From contig JAENWY010000074.1 in the NCBI GenBank assembly GCA_016649775.1, positions 1 through 9,417 on the forward strand: a DNA stretch of 9,417 bases. The letters are read 5' to 3'. Each line of letters begins with the position of its first letter. The first letter of the stretch is position 1. Shown in pieces: positions 1 through 5,241 of the stretch. The position numbers and the translations under genes are program-made. This stretch comes from Spirochaetaceae bacterium. GTDB lineage: Bacteria > Spirochaetota > Spirochaetia > Sphaerochaetales > Sphaerochaetaceae. The notes beneath the pieces are model-generated. The model was not told the DNA's origin, ran no database searches, and saw nothing but the letters and a program-made list of their open reading frames with translations.

Positions 1-67
1 CTGATTCTTTCCATATATAAACATCTCTTCTTCTTTGAAATTGCTTTTTTCAGAATCAAATAATTCA

Positions 68-96
68 TTTACTTTTTCTTATTAAAAAACTATTAT
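68..96 (+). promoter_or_regulatory. Probable sigma-70 type promoter of tatD
   Basis: TTTACT at 68-73 and TATTAT at 91-96 are separated by exactly 17 bases and match the -35 and -10 consensus at 4 and 5 of 6 positions. Transcription would start near 103, giving a short leader of about 23 bases before the tatD start at 126. In AT-rich DNA such matches arise by chance, so confidence is moderate. Confidence 0.5.
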
Positions 97-125
97 ATCT
101 CAAAAAATATAACAAAGAGATTCAT

Positions 126-1013
126 ATGTCAAAAAAATATACAAAAGAAAAAAGATTACAGATTTTAGAAAACTCAACAGTTAATAATCTATTATATACT
201 GATACCCATTTTCATTATTCTTCAATGATACAAATAAGCAAAAAAAATATAGAAGAACAAACTAGTGAAGAGTGGTTAGAAAAAAAATCCATAGAGAATC
301 TTTTAAATTCTTGTAACTTCCAAGGAATGGATATCGGAACTAATTGTGATGATTTAGAGCTAAGATATAGAGCCTTAGAAAAATATACTAATATTCATCT
401 TTCCGCAGGTATTGGTCCATGGGCTACCGATAGAGAAGAAAGTATTCAAGAACAAAATACAATACTCCGAAACAATATTAATAAATATCCTGTATCAGCC
501 ATTGGAGAAATAGGATTAGATAATTATTGGCATTATGGCACAGTTAAATTGCAAGAAGAATTATTCAATACTCAATTGGATTTAGCAGAGGAGTTAGATC
601 TTCCAATTATTATTCATAGTAGAGATGCAGATTCCCAAATGATTGATATTCTTAAAAATCGAGAAATAAAAAAGGGAGGTATATTCCATTGCTTCTCTAG
701 TAATATTGAACTTGCTAAAGTTGCTCTTGAAAAAGGTCTACTAATATCATTTGCAGGAACAATAACTTATAATAAAAACCAAGAGCTCCGTGATACTTTA
801 GCAATTGTGCCTCTTAATCGACTTTTGTTAGAAACAGATTCCCCTTATCTTCCACCTGAACCTTATAGAGGTAAACACAATAGCCCATCTCTGATTCCTC
901 TAGTATATTTGAAAGCTAGTGAAATTAATAAATGTTCGATTGAATTGATTTCAAAAGCTGTTTCAATGAATTTTTTAAACCTTCTTGGAAATCCCAAACG
1001 CCTTGAGAAATAA
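126..1013 (+). CDS. tatD: TatD family metal-dependent hydrolase (DNase)
   Basis: A 295-residue cytoplasmic protein of the TatD family: metal-dependent TIM-barrel hydrolases of the amidohydrolase superfamily, known as 3'-5' DNases and linked to DNA quality control. The metal-site motifs appear in the expected order: DTHFH at 26-30, GEIGLD at 127-132 (Glu128), IIIHSRDA with His164, FHCFSS with His188, and ETDSPYL with Asp238, followed by the typical PEPYRGK and NSPSL stretch. The roughly 25 residues before DTHFH are longer and more basic than usual for the family (about 260 residues), so the true start might be later, but no later Met precedes the motif. The site before the ATG is only a weak AAGAGA. 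The final 89 bp are shared with the opposite-strand gene. The exact substrate is not decided by sequence. Confidence 0.93.
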   Translation: MSKKYTKEKRLQILENSTVNNLLYTDTHFHYSSMIQISKKNIEEQTSEEWLEKKSIENLLNSCNFQGMDIGTNCDDLELRYRALEKYTNIHLSAGIGPWATDREESIQEQNTILRNNINKYPVSAIGEIGLDNYWHYGTVKLQEELFNTQLDLAEELDLPIIIHSRDADSQMIDILKNREIKKGGIFHCFSSNIELAKVALEKGLLISFAGTITYNKNQELRDTLAIVPLNRLLLETDSPYLPPEPYRGKHNSPSLIPLVYLKASEINKCSIELISKAVSMNFLNLLGNPKRLEK

Positions 1014-1791
1014 TAATAGTATTTTTATCAGTATTTAAAGAATCAAATATTGGTGTTAAATCATCATACACTACTTTATCAAGTTGAGCATAATTTACAG
1101 AGGAATATAACGAAGATGGTACACAATAATTTAATGTATCATCTTCATCCATAAAATATGATATTAAAGAAGAACCTGTAAACACAACTTCATGTATACC
1201 CTCTTTCTTAATCTTATCAATTAGTGTCAATGAATATTGTTTCAATTCACTTCCATCAAGTTCAATATGAGTTAACCCATTTGTTCCAAATTCATTAATA
1301 AAAGCCGTAGCACGTTCATCACTAAAGGGCCAAGAAGAGTCACTTATAAGATATATAGGATTATTAGATTCTTTTAATTTATGAGCTAAATCAATCCAAC
1401 CATTATAACTTTTATCAATAATTGCTACTTTAGAATTATTATCTTGAACCATTACACCAATAGAAACATAAGGGTTATCAACTTTTTCTTTAACATTTTT
1501 ATAGTTATAAGAGACTAATGGAGAAAGTATTAATGTAGAAGTTTTATTATCTATTATAGGTATTAAAGAATCATTTATTAATGAAACTTCTTTTATTTCC
1601 AAAAACCTTCCATTTTTAAAAGCTTCAAATTTTAATTTAGTCTTTTGGTTTTCAATCATATTCACATAATACTGAGTATCTGTAATAATAATTACTTTAG
1701 GTAACAAGTGTACAAAAAAATATAAACCCAATATAATTGCAACAAAAAACAACAAAATCAATAATTTTTTATTTAATTTCTTTTTTCTCAT
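925..1791 (-). CDS. Membrane-anchored protein of unknown function, possibly periplasmic-binding-protein-like
   Basis: A 288-residue protein if read from the ATG at 1791. It opens with a basic stretch (MRKKKLNKKL) and one hydrophobic segment at about residues 10-30, so it is most likely an inner-membrane-anchored protein with its body outside the cytoplasm; I see no lipobox cysteine. The rest alternates short hydrophobic strands (VIIITDT, TLILSPLV, KVAIIDKS, PIYLISDSSW, EVVFTGSS, NTIIISQGVWDF) with helices. That pattern suggests an alpha/beta fold like type I periplasmic binding proteins, an inference only. The frame stays open upstream to 1893, but the added residues are poor and the anchor would no longer be N-terminal, so 1791 is preferred. 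No ribosome binding site is visible before any candidate start. It diverges from fba and converges on tatD, overlapping its last 89 bp. I do not recognise the family. Confidence 0.72.
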   Translation of the reverse strand: MRKKKLNKKLLILLFFVAIILGLYFFVHLLPKVIIITDTQYYVNMIENQKTKLKFEAFKNGRFLEIKEVSLINDSLIPIIDNKTSTLILSPLVSYNYKNVKEKVDNPYVSIGVMVQDNNSKVAIIDKSYNGWIDLAHKLKESNNPIYLISDSSWPFSDERATAFINEFGTNGLTHIELDGSELKQYSLTLIDKIKKEGIHEVVFTGSSLISYFMDEDDTLNYCVPSSLYSSVNYAQLDKVVYDDLTPIFDSLNTDKNTIIISQGVWDFQEGLKNSLKQLLKSIQSNIY

Positions 1792-1797
1792 GCAAAA

Positions 1798-1826
1798 ACA
1801 GTACATTTGATTTACACATTGGTCAA
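1798..1826 (-). promoter_or_regulatory. Possible promoter of the minus-strand membrane gene
   Basis: Read on the minus strand, TTGACC (1826-1821) is followed after 17 bases by TACTGT (1803-1798). The -35 is good (5 of 6) but the -10 is poor (3 of 6). If used, transcription would begin within a base or two of the ATG at 1791, giving a leaderless mRNA, which would fit the missing ribosome binding site. Weak evidence. Confidence 0.25.
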
Positions 1827-1843
1827 TATATATAACAAAGTTG

Positions 1844-1872
1844 TTGACGTAAAGGAAACAAATAGATACTTT
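1844..1872 (+). promoter_or_regulatory. Possible promoter of fba
   Basis: TTGACG at 1844-1849 matches the -35 consensus at 5 of 6 positions. The -10 is uncertain: GATACT at 1865-1870 (15-base spacer) or TACTTT at 1867-1872 (17-base spacer). The leader would be about 30 bases and carries a clear ribosome binding site, GAGGTG at 1899-1904, five bases before the ATG. Confidence 0.35.
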
Positions 1873-1909
1873 ATTTATAGAACTAAAAATCATAATTCGA
1901 GGTGCAAAT

Positions 1910-2902
1910 ATGACTAATTATAAAGACTTAGGTCTAGTTAACTCAAGAGAAATGTTCTCTAAAGCTGTAACAGGTGGATACGCAATTCCAGCTTACAACT
2001 TCAATAACATGGAACAACTACAAGCTATTATCATGGCTTGTGTAGAAACAAAATCACCTGTTATTTTACAGGTATCAAAAGGTGCTCGCGATTACGCAAA
2101 CATCAATATTTTAAAAAATATGGCACGTGGTGCAACTGAATATGCTCATGAACTAGGATGTGATATCCCTGTAGTATTACACTTAGATCATGGTGATTCT
2201 TTCAAAACAGCAAAAGATTGTATTGATAATGGTTTTTCATCAGTAATGATTGATGGTTCACATTTTCCATATGAAGAAAATGTTGCTTTAACAAAACAAG
2301 TAGTAGAATATGCTCACAAATTCGATGTAACAGTTGAAGGTGAATTAGGTGTATTAGCAGGTATTGAAGACGATGTTGTTGCTGAACATTCAACATACAC
2401 TCAACCCGAAGAAGTTATTGACTTCGTTAGCAAAACTGGCGTTGATTCATTAGCTATTTCAATTGGTACTTCTCATGGTGCAAATAAATTCAAACCAGAA
2501 CAATGCACAAGAAATGCTGATGGTGTTTTAATTCCACCTCCATTACGTTTTGATATTCTTGAAGAAATTGAAAAACAACTTCCAGGTTTCCCTATCGTAC
2601 TTCACGGTTCATCATCAGTTCCACAAGTATTTGTTAAAATGATTAATGATAACGGTGGACACCTAGAAAACAGTGTTGGTATTCCTGAAGAACAACTAAG
2701 AAAAGCTGCTAAAAGTGCTGTTTGTAAAATCAACATTGATAGTGATGCTCGTCTAGCTATGACAGCTACAGTTCGTCGTGTATTCAACGAAAAACCTGGT
2801 GAATTTGATCCTAGAAAATATTTAGGACCAGCTCGTGCTGCTCTAAAAGAAATGTACATGGAAAAAAACATTAATGTTTTAGGTAGTGCTAACCACGCTT
2901 AA
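1910..2902 (+). CDS. fba: Class II fructose-1,6-bisphosphate aldolase
   Basis: A 330-residue zinc-dependent aldolase that reversibly splits fructose-1,6-bisphosphate into glyceraldehyde-3-phosphate and dihydroxyacetone phosphate in glycolysis and gluconeogenesis. Family motifs are intact: PAYNFNN at 27-33, VVLHLDHGDSF with catalytic Asp93 and zinc ligand His94, GELGVLAG at 144-151, the phosphate loop and zinc ligand SHGANKF (His189), LHGSSSVP (His232), and KINIDSDARLA around 273-283. The insertion at about 195-213 and the length match the longer class II aldolases of spirochaetes and some other bacteria rather than the shorter tagatose-type enzymes. Start support is good: GAGGTG lies five bases before the ATG. 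It stands alone between a divergent gene and its own terminator. Codon use looks more C-ended than that of neighbouring genes, as expected for high expression. Confidence 0.97.
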   Translation: MTNYKDLGLVNSREMFSKAVTGGYAIPAYNFNNMEQLQAIIMACVETKSPVILQVSKGARDYANINILKNMARGATEYAHELGCDIPVVLHLDHGDSFKTAKDCIDNGFSSVMIDGSHFPYEENVALTKQVVEYAHKFDVTVEGELGVLAGIEDDVVAEHSTYTQPEEVIDFVSKTGVDSLAISIGTSHGANKFKPEQCTRNADGVLIPPPLRFDILEEIEKQLPGFPIVLHGSSSVPQVFVKMINDNGGHLENSVGIPEEQLRKAAKSAVCKINIDSDARLAMTATVRRVFNEKPGEFDPRKYLGPARAALKEMYMEKNINVLGSANHA

Positions 2903-2921
2903 TAATTTGATTTAATTAGAG

Positions 2922-2953
2922 ACCACTCAATATTTTAGTTGGGTGGTTTTTTT
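2922..2953 (+). terminator. Intrinsic terminator of fba
   Basis: ACCACTCAA (2922-2930) pairs with TTGGGTGGT (2939-2947), nine pairs including one G-T wobble, with an 8-base loop, and the stem runs into seven T residues (2947-2953). It lies 20 bases after the fba stop. Confidence 0.92.
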
Positions 2954-2992
2954 AATTAAGTAAAGAAGTTGTAAAAAAAAGGTATTAATGCT

Positions 2993-3021
2993 TTGACTCA
3001 ATTATACATTAATGCTATATT
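2993..3021 (+). promoter_or_regulatory. Promoter of the infC-rpmI-rplT operon
   Basis: TTGACT (2993-2998), a 17-base spacer and TATATT (3016-3021) each match the consensus at 5 of 6 positions. Transcription would start near 3028, leaving a leader of about 70 bases before infC. The -35 box lies between two copies of ATTAATGCT (2984-2992 and 3008-3016), the second overlapping the first base of the -10. Confidence 0.75.
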
Positions 3022-3064
3022 AAAACGGATGTCAGAATTAATGGCAAAATATTGTATGTTTTAA

Positions 3065-3089
3065 TGAGTTTAATAAAAAATAAAACTCA
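3065..3089 (+). promoter_or_regulatory. Leader hairpin abutting the infC ribosome binding site
   Basis: TGAGTTT (3065-3071) is complementary to AAACTCA (3083-3089) across a 10-base A-rich loop. The last base of the right arm is the first A of the AAGGAG site (3089-3094). Such a hairpin could affect access of ribosomes to infC, the usual control point for this operon. The role is inferred; only the complementarity is seen. Confidence 0.4.
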
Positions 3090-3098
3090 AGGAGTTCG

Positions 3099-3635
3099 AT
3101 GGCTATAAAAGATTTACGAATCAACAAACAGATTCGCGCAAAAGAAGTTTTTGTAATTGATGCATCTGGTGAACAGAAAGGTGTAATGAGTATTTATGAT
3201 GCAGTTAACCTAGCAGACGCAGAGGGCTTAGACTTAGTAGAGGTATCCCCTAATGCAAAACCACCCGTATGCAAGATACTGGATTTCGGTAAATACAGAT
3301 ACGAACAAGAAAAACGTATTCGTGAAGCTAAAAAGAACCAAACAATAATTAAAGTAAAAGAAATTCGAATGCAACCAAAGATTGAAAGAAATGACTTGGT
3401 TACTAAGAGTAAATTTATTGCTGAATTTTTAGGTGAAGGCAATAAGGTTAAAGTTGGGATTCGTTTTAGAGGTCGTGAGTTAGCTCACACTGAACTTGGT
3501 AAAGTTGTTTTAGATAAAATCTTGAACGAATTATCAGAAAATGGAGTTCAATTTGTTATTGATCGTCGTCCTATTATGGAAGGCAAAATGATGAGTATGA
3601 TTATTAGTCCTAAAAAGGTTAACAAAAAGAATTAA
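3099..3635 (+). CDS. infC: Translation initiation factor IF-3
   Basis: A 178-residue IF-3, which binds the 30S subunit, prevents premature 50S joining and checks start-codon and initiator tRNA pairing. The N-terminal domain (about 1-75) shows RINKQIRAKEV, GVMSIYDAV and PPVCKILDFGKYRYE (55-69). A basic linker follows (EKRIREAKKNQ), then the C-terminal domain from VKEIRMQPKIE (87-96) through VKVGIRFRGRELAH to IDRRPIMEGKMMSMII. Length is normal for the family. AAGGAG sits four bases before the start. The start is ATG rather than the AUU, AUC or AUA codon that lets IF-3 repress itself in enterobacteria, so that form of autoregulation is not apparent here. First gene of the operon, 82-88 bases before rpmI. 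Confidence 0.97.
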   Translation: MAIKDLRINKQIRAKEVFVIDASGEQKGVMSIYDAVNLADAEGLDLVEVSPNAKPPVCKILDFGKYRYEQEKRIREAKKNQTIIKVKEIRMQPKIERNDLVTKSKFIAEFLGEGNKVKVGIRFRGRELAHTELGKVVLDKILNELSENGVQFVIDRRPIMEGKMMSMIISPKKVNKKN

Positions 3636-3637
3636 TT

Positions 3638-3690
3638 AACATTCGAAGAATGTTTTTAATATAGCTGTTTTCGGGGGTCTTGTTCCCTGA
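3638..3690 (+). promoter_or_regulatory. Structured spacer between infC and rpmI, candidate ribosomal-protein leader
   Basis: Two complementary pairs lie here. AACATTC (3638-3644) faces GAATGTT (3648-3654) across GAA and runs into five T residues, resembling a weak terminator or attenuator. TCGGGG (3671-3676) faces CCCTGA (3685-3690) across eight bases with one wobble, and is followed by CGACGCAC, a notably G+C-rich patch for this DNA. In other bacteria L20 represses this operon by binding mRNA elements before rpmI or infC, so this is a reasonable place for such a site. I did not match it to a known leader family. Confidence 0.35.
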
Positions 3691-3723
3691 CGACGCACAA
3701 AATTAATATAAGAGGTAATGCAA

Positions 3724-3921
3724 ATGCCAAAGATGAAAACAAGAAAATCCGTTGCAAAACGTTTCTCTGTTACCGGTACTGGTAAAGTTCGTTATAAAAA
3801 ACAAGGACTTCGCCATATTTTAACTAAGAAATCCAAAAAACGTAAAAAAAACTTACGTCACCCTGGAATTCTAGCCGAATGCGAAGCTAAGAAAATTAGA
3901 AAAGAACTTCCATACACCTAA
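3724..3921 (+). CDS. rpmI: 50S ribosomal protein L35
   Basis: A 65-residue, highly basic ribosomal protein of the large subunit. It begins MPKMKTRKSVAKRF, the standard L35 N-terminus, continues SVTGTGKVRYKKQGLRH, and ends with the basic KKSKKRKKNLRH segment and a short helix. The ATG at 3724 is chosen over the one at 3718: AGAGG (3711-3715) is eight bases from the later ATG but only two from the earlier, and the protein then starts as the family does. Fifteen bases separate it from rplT, with which it is certainly cotranscribed. Confidence 0.96.
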   Translation: MPKMKTRKSVAKRFSVTGTGKVRYKKQGLRHILTKKSKKRKKNLRHPGILAECEAKKIRKELPYT

Positions 3922-3936
3922 TAGGAGAAATTAAAA

Positions 3937-4293
3937 ATGCCAAGAGCAGTTGACGGTACAAAACGTAAAGATAGAAGAAAGAAGATTTTAAAACAGGCCA
4001 AAGGTTACTATGGTCGTCGTCACAGTAATAACCGTGTAGCAAAAGATGCAGTTGCAAAAGCTGGCCAGTATGCATATCGCGGTCGTAAAGAGAAAAAAAG
4101 AGATTTCCGTAAATTATGGATCGCTAGAATTAATGCTGCCGTAAGAGCTGAAGGTTTAACTTACTCTCAATTCATACATGGTTTAGATTTAGCAAACATC
4201 TCATTAAACCGTAAAGCTTTATCAAACATGGCTATTGAAGACAAAACAACATTCAAAGCTTTAGTTGACCAAATTAAAAACGTTTTAGCTTAA
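3937..4293 (+). CDS. rplT: 50S ribosomal protein L20
   Basis: A 118-residue 23S rRNA-binding protein needed for early 50S assembly and, in several bacteria, the translational repressor of its own operon. The long basic N-terminal extension (MPRAVDGTKRKDRRKKILKQ and on to about residue 58) leads into the globular C-terminal domain with RKLWIARINAAVR (58-70), GLTYSQFIHGL (73-83), INRK-type SLNRKALSNMA (89-99) and a final helix. Length is normal. AGGAG at 3923-3927 is nine bases before the ATG. The N-terminus with PRAVDGT and KDRRKK is a variant form that I associate with spirochaetes and some related groups. Third gene of the operon. Confidence 0.97.
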   Translation: MPRAVDGTKRKDRRKKILKQAKGYYGRRHSNNRVAKDAVAKAGQYAYRGRKEKKRDFRKLWIARINAAVRAEGLTYSQFIHGLDLANISLNRKALSNMAIEDKTTFKALVDQIKNVLA

Positions 4294-4340
4294 TAAGTAT
4301 ATATTGATATAGAATAAATTGTTTTTTAAGGAGTAATTTT

Positions 4341-4811
4341 ATGGCATCAGAAATTAAAGATAAAATTGATCTTTTAGAGTTAAGAACAAAAAAAGCTGTT
4401 ACTCTTATTAATTTTTTAAGAAGTAATAACAAAGATTTAGAGACTGATAATTCTTATTTAAATTCTAATATTGAAGGGTTGAAGAATCAAATTTCAGCTT
4501 TAACTTCAAATATGGAAATAATAACTAATGAATTAGATGAATTAAAATCAGAGCATGTTAAATTGAAAATGGATTATACCTTTTCAAATAACCGTGTTAT
4601 TGAACTACAATCTTATGCTGATGATTACAAAGATAATTCTAAACTTTTTGAAGAAAGTATTAACAAAGCTATGGAAACTCTTGAGGCAATTGAAGGACTT
4701 GATGACATTGAATTACTTCAAGCTCAGAATACTGAACTTGAAGCAGATGATGCATTCACATCTGGAGATGCTTTAATGGGCGATGATCTTTCTGAATTAG
4801 ATAATCTTTAA
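4341..4811 (+). CDS. Small coiled-coil protein with acidic tail, ZapB-like, function unproven
   Basis: A 156-residue acidic protein. Residues 1 to about 135 are nearly all helix with heptad-like spacing (IDLLELRTKKAVTLINFL, then LNSNIEGLKNQISALTSNM and LDELKSEHVKLKMDY), so it should form a coiled coil; no membrane segment or enzyme motif is visible. Residues 133-156 are very acidic (ELEADDAF, GDALMGDDLSELDNL). The N-terminal coiled coil resembles small cell-division proteins of the ZapB type, but this similarity is weak and may reflect coiled-coil composition alone. AAGGAG (4328-4333) lies seven bases before the ATG. It follows rplT after 47 bases with no terminator between, so it is likely the last gene of the infC operon. 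The ten codons after its stop repeat its own tail in frame (see the 4782-4844 entry). Confidence 0.85.
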   Translation: MASEIKDKIDLLELRTKKAVTLINFLRSNNKDLETDNSYLNSNIEGLKNQISALTSNMEIITNELDELKSEHVKLKMDYTFSNNRVIELQSYADDYKDNSKLFEESINKAMETLEAIEGLDDIELLQAQNTELEADDAFTSGDALMGDDLSELDNL

Positions 4812-4844
4812 GATGATTTAGAAGAGTTAGATATTTTAACATAA
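4782..4844 (+). repeat. In-frame 30-bp imperfect tandem repeat spanning a stop codon
   Basis: Codons 4782-4811 read DDLSELDNL then TAA. The next codons, 4812-4844, read in the same frame DDLEELDILT then TAA. The two units start exactly 30 bases apart, and seven of nine residues are identical, with one conservative and one polar change in unit 2. The TAA of unit 1 occupies the place of the Thr codon in unit 2. Confidence 0.7.
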
Positions 4845-4850
4845 ATTTAT

Positions 4851-4906
4851 TCAAGTATATTTATAAGACGAGCAACCTGCTCGTCTTTTTTTATAAATAT
4901 ACTTGA
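4851..4906 (+). terminator. Long-armed intrinsic terminator of the infC operon
   Basis: GACGAGCA (4867-4874) pairs perfectly with TGCTCGTC (4878-4885) over the loop ACC; AA before and TT after extend the stem to ten pairs, and seven T residues follow (4886-4892). Outside this, TCAAGTATATTTAT (4851-4864) is perfectly complementary to ATAAATATACTTGA (4893-4906), so the arms re-pair beyond the T tract. The U run exists on the + strand only, so it terminates rightward transcription. Confidence 0.95.
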
Positions 4907-5013
4907 TTTATATTACTCTTTTATATATTCTCGCTTTATAAGATAAAAGTTGATATAAAATATTTTTAAAAAAACACCCTTTATCTTTATCATTAGTTAC
5001 TATAATATATTTA

Positions 5014-5042
5014 TAGATATTAATGTTAATTGAAATTATATT
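5014..5042 (+). promoter_or_regulatory. Probable promoter of the 6S RNA gene
   Basis: TAGATA (5014-5019), a 17-base spacer and TATATT (5037-5042) match the consensus at 4 and 5 of 6 positions and would start RNA at about 5048, slightly inside the closing stem. A perfect TATAAT at 5001-5006 without a good -35 could instead give a precursor with a leader of about 30 bases. The stretch 4907-5013 is otherwise featureless AT-rich DNA. Confidence 0.45.
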
Positions 5043-5219
5043 GTGATGTGAATAACAGACACGTGTCTCTTGGCTCAACTTTTACAATTGGGTTACGGCA
5101 TAGCTTCTTTGCATTGATCCTCCTCTATGAGGCTTAACGGGAACAGAATTTGAGGCCAACTGGTAACCCCCTTGAACCCATAGGTTCAAGAGCAGTCTAA
5201 TATTCGCATCACTTTTTTT
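5043..5219 (+). ncRNA. ssrS: 6S RNA
   Basis: 6S RNA mimics an open promoter, binds sigma-70 RNA polymerase and lowers transcription in slow growth. GTGATGTGAAT (5043-5053) pairs with ATTCGCATCAC (5202-5212), eleven pairs with one wobble, closing a molecule of about 170 bases that ends in seven T residues (5213-5219). Near the 3' side, CTTGAACC (5171-5178) and GGTTCAAG (5183-5190) form a perfect 8-bp hairpin preceded by CCCC. This strongly resembles the E. coli 6S segment CACCTTGAACCAAGGGTTC. GAGGCTTAACGGGAAC near 5129-5144 recalls the E. coli GAAGCCTTAAAACTGC stretch in the same relative place. No protein frame crosses it, and it is G+C-rich compared with its flanks. Exact ends are inferred from the stem. 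It lies directly before the TPR gene. Confidence 0.88.
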
Positions 5220-5241
5220 ATACATATCTAAGGAAATAAAA

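Noticed and set aside
1..125. Partial gene at the left edge, either the end of a + strand gene (stop at 61-63) or the start of a minus-strand gene (ATG at 68-66 or a neighbouring frame)
   Set aside because: Three short frames are all possible and none has a ribosome site or recognisable motif; with about 22 codons no choice can be defended, though the minus-strand reading with residues ELFDSEKSNFKEEE looks the most protein-like.
2202..2871. Minus-strand open frames inside fba (2202-2396 and 2602-2871)
   Set aside because: They lie wholly within the strongly supported aldolase gene, have skewed composition and show no family motif or ribosome site.
3194..3442. Minus-strand 82-codon frame inside infC
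   Set aside because: Antisense shadow of a conserved IF-3 gene with no start signals of its own.
5043..5219. Reading the structured region as a cobalamin riboswitch or SRP RNA because of GGGAAC and GAGCAG pieces
   Set aside because: The core motifs of those families are missing, while the closing stem, size and CTTGAACC hairpin agree with 6S RNA.
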